64,000 nucleotides of DNA, taken from NCBI RefSeq assembly GCF_965233615.1, contig NZ_OZ247495.1. One strand, given 5' to 3'. Shown one piece after another: positions 16,656-24,261 of this stretch. The position numbers and the translations under genes are program-made. Source of the stretch: Pelagibius sp028280305. GTDB lineage: Bacteria > Pseudomonadota > Alphaproteobacteria > Kiloniellales > Kiloniellaceae. Position 1 is the stretch's first letter, and each line of letters opens with the position of its first letter. The notes beneath the pieces were generated by a model. That model saw nothing but the letters and a program-made list of their open reading frames with translations. It ran no database searches and was not told the origin of the DNA.

Positions 16656-18893
16656 GTGACGAATCAAACTGAAACTGAGAGCCCAATCACTGTCGAAGGG
16701 GTCGACGAGGAGCCGGTCGAGAGTAACCGGCGACTGTTTGAGGGGCGAGCACATCTCATCGTCGCTGCTTTGGCTGCCGTTTATGCAGGCTTCCACATGG
16801 CCGCTTTGAACGGTTTGTCTCTCAGCGCCATGACCGGTGGTTTGGTGGATTTGCCCTTCCTTCCCGTCTTCCCTATGGAAACCTGGAACTTCCGCATTGT
16901 GCATATCGCCGGGGCGCTGGGTCTTGGTTTCATACTCTTTTCGTCGCGGAACTTCGCCAGCGGCCCTGCGAACGAAACCCGGTTGCTGGACTACCTGTCT
17001 TATGTGCTGATTCTTCCGGCGCTCTTCGCGCTTGCCATGGCGCTGTCCTTCGCTGTCGATATCGCCGGCGGCGTCATGTGGAACGGCATTGATGAAGGGA
17101 TAAAGTTCAAAGAGATCTGGCTCTTCGGCCTACCGCTTTTGCTGTCGACGGTTGGGGCCGTGCTGCTCTCCTGGGCCGACCGGCGCGAGCGCAGCCACTT
17201 TGCCTTTCCGGATATCGTTCTGGCGGTCTGCGGGGTGGCCGTGGCGACCTACCTGATTGCGATCTACGGCACCTTGATGCGCAATTCCACGGGAACGCCC
17301 TTTGCACCCATCGGCATCTCTATTGCGGCGGTTGCGGGCACGATCCTGATCATGGAACTGACCCGCCGTGTCGCCGGACTGGCGCTTGTCATCATCGCCG
17401 GCATCTTTCTGGTTTACGTCTTTACCGGACAGTACCTGCCCGGCTTTCTCAGTGCGCCGGCGATCACCTGGCAGCGGTTCTTCAGCCAGGTTTACACCGA
17501 CGCCGGCATTCTTGGACCGACGACCGCCGTCTCTTCGACTTACATCATTCTGTTCATCATCTTCGCCGCATTTCTCCAGGCCTCCAAGGTCGGCGCCTAT
17601 TTCGTCAACTTTGCCTTTGCGGCGGCTGGCCGGGCGCGTGGCGGTCCGGCCAAGGTGGCGATCTTTGCCAGCGGCCTGATGGGTATGATCAACGGCACGT
17701 CGGCCGGCAACGTGGTCGCCACCGGCTCCCTTACCATCCCGCTGATGAAGAAGGTCGGCTATCACCGCAAAACCGCCGGCGCCATCGAGGCTGCGGCCTC
17801 CACCGGCGGACAGATCATGCCCCCCATCATGGGTGCCGGCGCCTTCATCATGGCGGAGATCACCGGTATTCCTTACACCGACATCGCGGTCGCGGCGATC
17901 ATTCCGGCGATCCTCTACTTCGTGTCGATCTACTTCATGGTTGATTTCGAGGCGGCGAAGCTCGGTATGCGGGGGATGCGCGACGACGAGCTGCCGAAGC
18001 TGCGCGAGATGATGCGGCGTGTCTTCCTTTTCCTGCCGATCATCATCCTGATCGCAGCGCTGTTCATGGGCTATTCGGTTATCCGCGCCGGTACCCTGGC
18101 AACGGCTGCCGCCGCAGTGGTGAGCTGGCTTACCCCCTATCGCATGGGGCCGCGTTCCATCGCCAAGGCGTTCGAGATTGCCGGTATCATGTCGGTGCAG
18201 ATCATCGCCGTCTGCGCCTGCGCCGGTATTATCGTCGGGGTTATCTCTCTGACCGGCGTCGGTGCGCGCTTCTCAAACCTGCTGCTGGGGCTTGCCGAGG
18301 CATCGCAGCTCCTGGCGTTGTTCTTCGCCATGTGCATAGCTATCCTGCTCGGCATGGGCATGCCGACAACCGCTGCTTACGCGGTGGCCGCATCGGTTGT
18401 GGCACCCGGACTGATCGAACTGGGCATCCCGGCCCTGACGGCCCACTTCTTCGTCTTCTACTTCGCGGTCGTTTCCGCGATAACGCCGCCGGTCGCCCTG
18501 GCATCCTATGCCGCCGCCGGTATCTCCGGCGCCAACCCGATGGAGACCTCGGTCGCCTCGTTTAAGATCGGCATTGCCGCTTTTATCGTACCCTTCATGT
18601 TCTTCTACAACTCGGCGATCCTGATGGAGGGGGGTACCTTTGAAATCGGGCGGGCGCTGATAACGGCGGTGTTCGGCGTTTTCCTGCTGTCGGCCGGAGT
18701 ACAGGGGTGGTTTCTGGGTGCGCGCGCCGTCTGGTTCCTGCGCCTCGCCCTGCTCCTTGCGGCGCTCTTCATGATCGAGGGCGGGATTCTGTCCGACATA
18801 ATCGGCGTCGGCCTGGCCGCCGCGGCCCTGTTTATTCAGCGGGTCATCAAACCGACGCCGGGCGCTGTGCTGCCCGTTCGCGGTCCGGATTGA
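16656..18893 (+). CDS. TRAP transporter permease, fused 4TM/12TM (DctQM-type, TAXI family)
   Basis: 745 residues with roughly 18 hydrophobic segments: a DctQ-like small subunit region (about 30-260) fused to a DctM-like large subunit (about 270-700). The DctM signature is clear: IFASGLMGMINGTSAGNVVATGSLTIPLMKKVGYHRKTAGAIEAAASTGGQIMPPIMGAGAFIMAE and LLGMGMPTTAAYAVAASVVAPGLIELG. GTG start with AAGGGGAGGG upstream. It partners with the TAXI binding protein to form a Na+- or H+-coupled secondary importer in the inner membrane. Substrate unknown. Confidence 0.93.
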   Translation: MTNQTETESPITVEGVDEEPVESNRRLFEGRAHLIVAALAAVYAGFHMAALNGLSLSAMTGGLVDLPFLPVFPMETWNFRIVHIAGALGLGFILFSSRNFASGPANETRLLDYLSYVLILPALFALAMALSFAVDIAGGVMWNGIDEGIKFKEIWLFGLPLLLSTVGAVLLSWADRRERSHFAFPDIVLAVCGVAVATYLIAIYGTLMRNSTGTPFAPIGISIAAVAGTILIMELTRRVAGLALVIIAGIFLVYVFTGQYLPGFLSAPAITWQRFFSQVYTDAGILGPTTAVSSTYIILFIIFAAFLQASKVGAYFVNFAFAAAGRARGGPAKVAIFASGLMGMINGTSAGNVVATGSLTIPLMKKVGYHRKTAGAIEAAASTGGQIMPPIMGAGAFIMAEITGIPYTDIAVAAIIPAILYFVSIYFMVDFEAAKLGMRGMRDDELPKLREMMRRVFLFLPIIILIAALFMGYSVIRAGTLATAAAAVVSWLTPYRMGPRSIAKAFEIAGIMSVQIIAVCACAGIIVGVISLTGVGARFSNLLLGLAEASQLLALFFAMCIAILLGMGMPTTAAYAVAASVVAPGLIELGIPALTAHFFVFYFAVVSAITPPVALASYAAAGISGANPMETSVASFKIGIAAFIVPFMFFYNSAILMEGGTFEIGRALITAVFGVFLLSAGVQGWFLGARAVWFLRLALLLAALFMIEGGILSDIIGVGLAAAALFIQRVIKPTPGAVLPVRGPD

Positions 18894-18997
18894 CGGGAGG
18901 ACCGTTCGACCGCTCTGCTCTGGCCCGCTGCCGGGCCCCAGCGCTGGGGCCCGGCGTCGCCGGCTGCGGCGCGATGGTCGGCGTCAGGTCGCCCCGA

Positions 18998-19681
18998 TCA
19001 GGTTGCTGGGTGATGCAGTCGGTTGTAGAGCAGACGGTTCTGGCTGAAAGGCGCCAGCGTCTTGGCGGCCGCCAGTACGGCAAGATCGGCCAGTGGTTCC
19101 AGCACGACCACCAGCATGTAGGCGCCGCTGAAAGAGGCAACCGCGGTGAGGTTCGCCGCGCCGAAGCCGCTGCCGTAGAAGGCCCAGAAGGCGACCCAGG
19201 CGACGATGCCGCCCTGATAGGCGGTGGAAAGCGCCAGCGCCTGCCAGTACTTCACCTCGACGTAGGGCGTCTGCGACGGAATGATCTTCTTGGCCAGAAG
19301 GCTCACTGCCCAGAGCGGGACGATCAGCGTGGTGATGTTGACGAAGTATTGCGGCAGATCCGCAGGGGCGAAAAGCACGCCCTGAAGCAGCAGGCCCGCC
19401 GCCAGGCCGATCGCTGCGGGACCGGCGCCGAAAATGAGATAGAGGGTCGAACCGAGAATGAAATGGACCTCTGACACGCCGACCGGATAATGCGGCAGCA
19501 GCTCGAAGAAACAGAAGACCAAGGCCGTCGTGAAGACGGAACGCAGTGCCAGCGCGGCGACGCCGCCGTCGCGGCGGATGGTATCCATGGCTAGCTTGGC
19601 GGCCAGCCCGAAGGAGGCCGCGGCGGTTGCGTAGCTGAGGACGATCTTGGCGCCGTCCACGACGCCGGGTTCGATGTGCAT
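18998..19681 (-). CDS. CbiM-like energy-coupling-factor transporter permease (cobalt/B12-related)
   Basis: 227 residues and about six hydrophobic segments. I start it at MHIEPGVVDG because CbiM/NikM proteins need Met1-His2 at the mature N-terminus as metal ligands, and AAGGAG lies 6 nt upstream; longer versions would bury this motif. The family takes up Co2+ (or Ni2+) with a CbiQ/CbiO energising module. No cbiN, cbiQ or cbiO adjoins it, so it is solitary or uses partners elsewhere. The cobalamin riboswitch directly upstream ties it to B12 supply. It is convergent with the TRAP permease. Confidence 0.8.
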   Translation of the reverse strand: MHIEPGVVDGAKIVLSYATAAASFGLAAKLAMDTIRRDGGVAALALRSVFTTALVFCFFELLPHYPVGVSEVHFILGSTLYLIFGAGPAAIGLAAGLLLQGVLFAPADLPQYFVNITTLIVPLWAVSLLAKKIIPSQTPYVEVKYWQALALSTAYQGGIVAWVAFWAFYGSGFGAANLTAVASFSGAYMLVVVLEPLADLAVLAAAKTLAPFSQNRLLYNRLHHPAT

Positions 19682-19744
19682 GATTGCTCCTTTCCGCACC
19701 CACCGTGCGGTTTGTTTTGATTTGGCGCGGAAGCGCCGGATTTT

Positions 19745-19928
19745 GATGGCAGGTCTCCTGGCTTGCGGTTGATCGCTTCACCCGCCTTCCCGGCCGCTAT
19801 GGCCAGTGGCATTCCGGGTTTCGCTCGCCGCTCACAGTTGCGGGGGCAGCCACGGTCTTGGTCCCTGATGGGTACGCCTCACCGTGTTCCCTTTTCATCC
19901 GCCTTACGCTCGTATCGGCAGAACCATC
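19745..19928 (-). promoter_or_regulatory. Cobalamin (AdoCbl) riboswitch
   Basis: Read on the minus strand this contains the diagnostic B12 elements in order: AAGGGAACACGGTGAGGC, CCCCGCAACTGTGAGCGG, AATGCCACTGGCC (the GCCACTG box) and GCCAGGAGACCTGCC (the B12-box 3' part, 19748-19762). P1 can close with GATGG/CCATC at the ends (19924-19928 with 19745-19749). A hairpin CCGCAC-N5-GTGCGG (19694-19710) just before the AAGGAG of the downstream gene is a likely expression platform controlling translation. B12 binding is expected to switch off the CbiM-like gene. Confidence 0.95.
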
Positions 19929-19976
19929 GGGGAAAGATTCCGCCAAAAAAGGAATCACTGCAAGGTTTGTGTCGCT

Positions 19977-20027
19977 GCCCGGTTCACCTCAGGCCCCGGT
20001 TCACCTCAGGCCCCGGTCCGCCTCAGG
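19977..20027. repeat. Three tandem 17-bp repeats
   Basis: Unit CCCCGGTTCACCTCAGG repeated at 19977-19993 (first base G), 19994-20010 and 20011-20027 (two changes). The last unit overlaps the stop codon of the small membrane protein on the minus strand. Probably a slippage-generated minisatellite lengthening the spacer between this gene and the riboswitch. Confidence 0.8.
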
Positions 20028-20238
20028 CGCCGATGCGCCGGCGGCTGCGCCAGAACAGCAGCCAGCCGATTGGGCCCAGCAGCAGGACGAGGACCAGCCA
20101 GCCGACCCGCGGACCGAGGGGGCAACCGCTGCCCGGTGGTGGGCGCCAGCTGCCGGCGCGGCGCGACAGCACCACATGGGCGAGGGGCAGCAGATAGCCG
20201 AAACCGAGAATAAGCCAAGCCGTGAGTTTTGGATCCAT
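20023..20238 (-). CDS. Small membrane protein, PLD-nuclease N-terminal-like
   Basis: 71 residues with two hydrophobic helices (about 7-25 and 46-62), an Arg-rich connecting loop (SRRAGSWRPPPGSGCPLGPR) and a basic C-terminus (WRSRRR). The 'GPIGWLLFWRSRR' ending resembles small proteins with the PLDc_N two-helix domain (...DliGplayllfg.rk). It lies upstream of the riboswitch-controlled gene on the same strand. Function unknown. Confidence 0.6.
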   Translation of the reverse strand: MDPKLTAWLILGFGYLLPLAHVVLSRRAGSWRPPPGSGCPLGPRVGWLVLVLLLGPIGWLLFWRSRRRIGA

Positions 20239-20327
20239 GACTGCTATCTTGACCCATCGCGGGTCCCGGCTCCAGCCGGATCGGGCCGGACCGCGGGCGT
20301 TTCTGCAAGGATAGTTACCCTCCCGTC

Positions 20328-21272
20328 ATGCAAAGCATTCTCGAAACGGTATTGCCGATCTTCGGCCTGATCCTCTGCGGCTACGTGGTCGGCCGCCGGG
20401 GCTGGATGAGCGAGGAGGCGATCAAGGGCCTCAACACCTTCGTTTTTTATCTGGCCATTCCGGCGCTGCTGTTCCGAGCCATGGCGCGCGGCCCCGGCCT
20501 GATCGAGATTTCCATCGTCGGCGCCTACATGAGCGCGATTTTGGTGACTTTCGTGCTGGCGCTTCTCGTCTCCGGCCTGCTGTTCCGCACCAACTTGGCG
20601 GAGCGGGCGCTTTTCGGCATGGGATCGACCTTCTCGAACACCGTGCTGCTCGGCATTCCGCTGATCTTCACCGCTCTCGGCGACGCCGGCGGGGTGCAGT
20701 TGATGCTGATCATCACCTTTCACTCCATCGTCATTTTCCCGGTCATCACGGTGCTGATCGAACTGGGCCTCGGCGCCGGCCAGGGCTGGCGCAGTCTGGC
20801 GGTCAACACGGTGAAGGCGCTGGCGGTGAACCCCATCATCCTGGCGCTGGTGGCGGGCATCGCCTACGGCGCTTCCGGCCTTGCGCTGCCGGGGCCGGTC
20901 GATCGTTTCGCGGTGCTGCTCGGCGCGGCGGCGGCGCCCTGCGCGCTCTTTGCCCTGGGGGCCACGCTCACCGCCTTTACCATTGCAGGCGACCTGAAGG
21001 AAACCCTGGCCATCGTCTTCATGAAGCTCTTCATCCATCCGGCGATCATGGCGGTCATGGCCTTCTACGTCTTCGACCTGACGCCGCTGGCTGCTGCGGT
21101 CGCCATCCTGACCGCGGCCATTCCCTCCGGCGCCAACGTCTTCATCATGGCCCGGCAGTACAACATCTATCTCGCCCGCTCGGCCTCCGCCGTGCTGATC
21201 TCCACGGCCCTGGCGGTGGTGACACTCTCGATCCTGTTGGCGGTTCTGAAGGCAGATCTTTTAGCCGTCTGA
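20328..21272 (+). CDS. AEC-family (auxin efflux carrier) transporter
   Basis: 314 residues with about ten hydrophobic segments in two halves. Family features: N-terminal ILETVLPIFGLILCGYVVGRRGWMSEEAIKGLNTFVFYLAIPALLFRAMARG, central 'STFSNTVLLGIPLIFTALGD', and C-terminal 'AILTAAIPSGANVFIMARQYNIYLARSASAVLISTALAVVTLSIL'. AEC permeases move malonate, malate or related anions in bacteria; the substrate is unknown here. Its stop codon is 22 bp before palindromic repeat copy 2. Confidence 0.9.
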   Translation: MQSILETVLPIFGLILCGYVVGRRGWMSEEAIKGLNTFVFYLAIPALLFRAMARGPGLIEISIVGAYMSAILVTFVLALLVSGLLFRTNLAERALFGMGSTFSNTVLLGIPLIFTALGDAGGVQLMLIITFHSIVIFPVITVLIELGLGAGQGWRSLAVNTVKALAVNPIILALVAGIAYGASGLALPGPVDRFAVLLGAAAAPCALFALGATLTAFTIAGDLKETLAIVFMKLFIHPAIMAVMAFYVFDLTPLAAAVAILTAAIPSGANVFIMARQYNIYLARSASAVLISTALAVVTLSILLAVLKADLLAV

Positions 21273-21294
21273 TATCTTTCACGGTTTAACGGCA

Positions 21295-21386
21295 CCGGTC
21301 CGCTCCCCCTCCCGACCACCCATAGGATACTGATGTTGGGTGGCCGGGAGGGGGAGCGGGCTGGAACCGCTTCGACGTAAGTCGAA
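21295..21386. repeat. Palindromic repeat element, copy 2 (inverted loop)
   Basis: Arms 21295-21322 and 21337-21364 (28 bp, 3 mismatches) around a 14-nt loop (21323-21336), then the conserved flank AACCGCTTCGACGTAAGTCGAA (positions 21365-21386) shared with copy 1 at 3142-3233. The loop TAGGATACTGATGT matches the reverse complement of the copy-1 loop at 12 of 14 positions, while the right flank keeps the same orientation. It lies 10 bp left of the IS630 target site. Confidence 0.85.
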
Positions 21387-21396
21387 AATGCGCCTA

Positions 21397-22444
21397 GAGC
21401 GTTTCACGCATTGATTGAATCGGAATGTGGGTTCCCAGGGGCGCGGATTTGTGATTCAAGCTTTCTACTGGAGTAGGAGGCCAGCATGCATGACGCGACC
21501 CTATTCGAATGACCTTCGTGAGCGCGCGATAGCGGCCCTGCAAGCAGGCGAGAGCTGTCGTGTGGTTGCCAAGAGGTTCGGTGTGGCAGTGTCTTCAGTG
21601 GTGAAGTGGCATCAGCGCTATCGGGCGACGGGTAGCGTTGCGCCAGGCAAGGTTGGCGGTCACCGTCGTCGGCTTCTGGAGCCGCATCGGGCGTTCATCG
21701 TGGAACGGATCGAGCAGACCCCGCACCTGACCCTGCACGGCTTGAAGGACGAGTTGGCCGCGCGCGGGGTCAAGGTCTCCCACAATGCGGTCTGGCTGTT
21801 CCTGCGCCGCGAGGGATTGCGCTTCAAAAAAACGCTGTTCGCTCTTGAGCAGACGCGCGTCGACATCGCCCGGCGGCGATGGCGCTGGAAGTCCTGGCAG
21901 AGCCGGCTCGATCCCCAGCGCCTCGTCTTCATCGATGAGACCTGGATCAAGACCAATATGGCGCCGCTGCGCGGTTGGGGACCAAAGGGCAAGCGCCTGC
22001 GCGGCTTTGCCCCGCAAGGCCGTTGGCGCACCATGACCTTCCTGGCGGCCCTCAGGTGCGATGGCCTGACCGCTCCTTGCGTCTTCGACGGCCCGATCAA
22101 CGGCCAGGCATTTCGCGCCTACGTCGACCAGCTACTCCTGCCCACCTTGAGGCCCGGCGACATCGTCGTGATGGACAACCTCGGCAGCCACAAATCCAAG
22201 GCCGTCCGAGCCGCCATAAAGGCCGCCGGCGCACGGCTCTGGTTCCTGCCACCCTACTCGCCCGACCTCAACCCCATCGAGCAGGCCTTCGCCAAAATCA
22301 AACACTGGATGCGCCTTGCCCAACGCCGAAGCACCGATGACACCTGGCGCCACCTCGGCCAGCTCCTCGCAACCATCCAGGCACAGGAATGCGCCAACTA
22401 CTTCCAAAACGCTGGATATGCTTCCGTCAAAACGTGAAACGCTC
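21397..22444 (+). mobile_element. IS630-family insertion sequence, complete
   Basis: 1,048 bp bounded by perfect 12-bp terminal inverted repeats GAGCGTTTCACG (21397-21408) and CGTGAAACGCTC (22433-22444), flanked on both sides by the TA dinucleotide (21395-21396, 22445-22446) that IS630/Tc1-mariner elements duplicate. It carries one uninterrupted transposase gene whose stop codon lies inside the right repeat. It looks intact and recently inserted. The insertion is at the stop codon of the membrane protein gene 22444-22941. Confidence 0.95.
21490..22437 (+). CDS. IS630-family transposase
   Basis: 315 residues. N-terminal HTH (about 1-60: MTRPYSNDLRERAIAALQAGESCRVVAKRFGVAVSSVVKWHQRYRATGS), then a DDE catalytic domain with FIDETWI (first Asp), VVMDNLGSHKS (second Asp) and SPDLNPIEQAFAKIK (Glu). 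A single frame, unlike many IS630 relatives that need frameshifting. AGGAGG 9 nt before this ATG fixes the start. All catalytic residues are intact. Confidence 0.95.
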   Translation: MTRPYSNDLRERAIAALQAGESCRVVAKRFGVAVSSVVKWHQRYRATGSVAPGKVGGHRRRLLEPHRAFIVERIEQTPHLTLHGLKDELAARGVKVSHNAVWLFLRREGLRFKKTLFALEQTRVDIARRRWRWKSWQSRLDPQRLVFIDETWIKTNMAPLRGWGPKGKRLRGFAPQGRWRTMTFLAALRCDGLTAPCVFDGPINGQAFRAYVDQLLLPTLRPGDIVVMDNLGSHKSKAVRAAIKAAGARLWFLPPYSPDLNPIEQAFAKIKHWMRLAQRRSTDDTWRHLGQLLATIQAQECANYFQNAGYASVKT

Positions 22445-22941
22445 TAGATGTAAGCGAGGAAACGGCCGCAGAGGATGACGGCCAGCCAAAGCAGCAGAGA
22501 GAGGCCGCCGGCGAGCCTCAGCCGCGCGCTGTTCATGGCCATCTCCGGCACCTGGGCCAGGGTCCAGTCGGCGGCGCGGCGCAGCAACAGGGCGTTGGCG
22601 ACAGCCGCCAGAATCAACAGCAGCTTCACCTGGAACAGCGGCGTGGCGGCATACTTGGCGGCACTGACCGAGAACAGCAGCAGCCCGGTGAAGAGGGAGA
22701 GACTCAGTCCCGAAACCGCCACCGGCAGCAGAATCCGGGCCAGCGGCCTGATCGGCTCGTCCCGCCACAAGCCGAGCAGGCGCAGGTCAAACGACAGGAT
22801 CGCGCCGAACAGCAGCGCAAGGCCCAGGATGTGTCCGGCGTTGACCAGCGGATAGACCCAGCGCGAGGTCCGCAGTGCGGTCGGCAAGGCCATGTTCTGC
22901 AGCGCCGTCAGCGCTTCCGTGAGCGTTACCCCGAGTTCCAT
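22444..22941 (-). CDS. Four-helix membrane protein (DUF2214/DUF6644-like)
   Basis: 165 residues with four hydrophobic segments (about 30-50, 65-85, 95-113 and 140-162). The pattern 'RTSRWVYPLVNAGHILGLALLFGAILSFDLRLLGL' with conserved His-x-x-G and Asp is typical of DUF2214/DUF6644 proteins, which may bind haem or serve in redox membranes. Its TAG stop uses the TA target of the IS630 element plus the element's first G, so the reading frame survived the insertion unchanged. It lies 27 bp downstream of the Tat-exported DUF6152-type gene, which it probably follows in an operon. Confidence 0.75.
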   Translation of the reverse strand: MELGVTLTEALTALQNMALPTALRTSRWVYPLVNAGHILGLALLFGAILSFDLRLLGLWRDEPIRPLARILLPVAVSGLSLSLFTGLLLFSVSAAKYAATPLFQVKLLLILAAVANALLLRRAADWTLAQVPEMAMNSARLRLAGGLSLLLWLAVILCGRFLAYI

Positions 22942-22968
22942 CCGGAGCCGGCCTTAACGGGCGTGGGC

Positions 22969-23367
22969 TCAGTCGCGGTCCGGGTAGAGGTCGTAGGTTT
23001 CGCCATCGATGATGACGCGCTCGGCCTTCACCCGCTTGTCTGCCGGATCGGCGGCGCGCTCGCCGGAGATCGTGACTTCGGTGCCGACCGCCAGCATCTC
23101 GTCCTTCAGACCGGCACGCTCGTTGCGCCAGGGCTGGCCGACCTCCACCGTCCAGATCTCGCCTTCCGCATCGACGGTCAGCACGCCGTGGGGGTTGCCG
23201 AGCTGTACGGTCTTTATGTAGCCGACCAGTTCGAAGTTTCCGCCCTCGGTCCAGCGCCAGCCGTGATGGGCGAGGGCTGCCGGTGCGCCCAGGATGGTGC
23301 TGCCCAAGGCAGCCGCAGCCAGGACCAGGCTGCTGTGGCTCAAAAACTTCCGCCGCGTCGTCATCAT
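22969..23367 (-). CDS. Tat-exported DUF6152-like periplasmic protein
   Basis: 132 residues. A twin-arginine signal (MMTTRRKFLSHSSLVLAAAALGSTILGAPAALA) is followed directly by HHGW, then a small beta domain (FELVGYIKTVQLGNPHGVLTVDAEGEIWTVEVGQPWRNERAGL) and 'GTEVTISGERAADPADKRVKAERVIIDG', the pattern of DUF6152 proteins. GGAGG lies 9-10 nt before the chosen ATG. A role in binding metal or assembling with the membrane partner downstream is possible but unproven. Confidence 0.78.
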   Translation of the reverse strand: MMTTRRKFLSHSSLVLAAAALGSTILGAPAALAHHGWRWTEGGNFELVGYIKTVQLGNPHGVLTVDAEGEIWTVEVGQPWRNERAGLKDEMLAVGTEVTISGERAADPADKRVKAERVIIDGETYDLYPDRD

Positions 23368-23640
23368 GTTCGTGCCTCCGTTCGGGTGTTGAGCCTCTGC
23401 GGCGGGTCCCGCCATGGCCTGTCTTTGGTTAACAGTTAGGGCTCACGCAGGCCCGGAACCAGCGCAAATTAACGCTCTTGGGTCGATTCGTTTTCTCTGC
23501 CGAGCGATGGCGATCTGGCCTAAAGGATTGATTTTCCGCCACTTTAAGTCTCTCTGAGGCCGATTGTTCAACCGGCAATGATATCGTTAACGCTTTTTTA
23601 GGAATTCGAGACTAATTTTAGACACAGACGGCCTGGCAAG

Positions 23641-23741
23641 CCCTCCCCGGGTCCTCCTGGGTCGTCTTTCGGATGTTTATCCGTTCCTTGTAACGCCTCC
23701 CTGTTAAACTTGCCGCCGGGTTCGCCCCGGCGGTTTTTCTT
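23641..23741 (+). ncRNA. Candidate small RNA ending in a strong terminator
   Basis: In an 894-bp stretch (23368-24261) without a gene there is a chain of hairpins. One is CCCGG-GTCCTC-CTGGG (23646-23661), with an anti-Shine-Dalgarno-like TCCTC in the loop. The next is CGGAT-GTTT-ATCCG (23670-23683), then a canonical terminator with stem CCGCCGGG/CCCCGGCGG (23713-23732) followed by TTTTT. No coding frame leads into this terminator, so an independent transcript is likely. Exact 5' end and function unknown. I see nothing clear in 23368-23600 or 23750-24000. Confidence 0.4.
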
Positions 23742-24065
23742 TGTGCCCGCTTTGGCCGGCATCAAGTGGCGTTGCGCGGCCCAGCCCACTCTCTGAAGCT
23801 TCGACGCTTAAGCTGTATTCAAGCGCCATCTTCTTCCATTAATTGTAGCTGGCATGAGCCGGTTCCCTGAAGTCGGATTCTGCCCGTCTCGACAGCAAAC
23901 AAGCACCATCGATTGCGGACAGCCGAAGTATCGCGCAAGTCACGATTTGAGGGACTTTGCATCGGCGAAAGGGCTTTCTTTCAACGCGTTAATGATTCTC
24001 CGCTTGACCGTCAGGTGGACCCTGGTAGTGTTTGCGACGGCAAGTTGACAGGGTAGAACATAAAC

Positions 24066-24184
24066 AAGGGGAGGGGCCACGATCCGTCTGGATCGAAGGC
24101 CCTCCTTCAATTTTGGGCCCTGGTTTTCGCCCCGCCGAATCTTCCACAAAACCAGTTTTTGAACGTCGCTTTCAGCGACGTTTT
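24066..24184 (+). promoter_or_regulatory. Structured leader of metY: three consecutive hairpins
   Basis: Hairpin 1: GGAGGGGCC...GGCCCTCC with inner CGATCC-GTCT-GGATCG (24070-24107). Hairpin 2: CTGGTTTT (24120-24127) / AAAACCAG (24148-24155) followed by TTTTT. Hairpin 3: AACGTCGCT-TTC-AGCGACGTT (24162-24182) followed by TT. Two of these look like intrinsic terminators, placed 80-140 bp before the metY start. A likely promoter (TTGACC-N16-TAGTGT, 24004-24031) lies ahead. I do not recognise a SAM-II or other known SAM riboswitch core here. Confidence 0.45.
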
Positions 24185-24261
24185 GCTGTGCCCGGCGAAT
24201 TCTGGCTGCGTCGCTTCGGTCTGTTTGTGTAAGCTTCAGCGCAAACCAACGGAGGCCAGCC

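Noticed and set aside
19977..20027. Short CRISPR-like array
   Set aside because: Units are contiguous without spacers and only three in number; it is a minisatellite.
24004..24261. SAM-II riboswitch before metY
   Set aside because: The conserved SAM-II pseudoknot sequences are not present; only generic hairpins can be seen.
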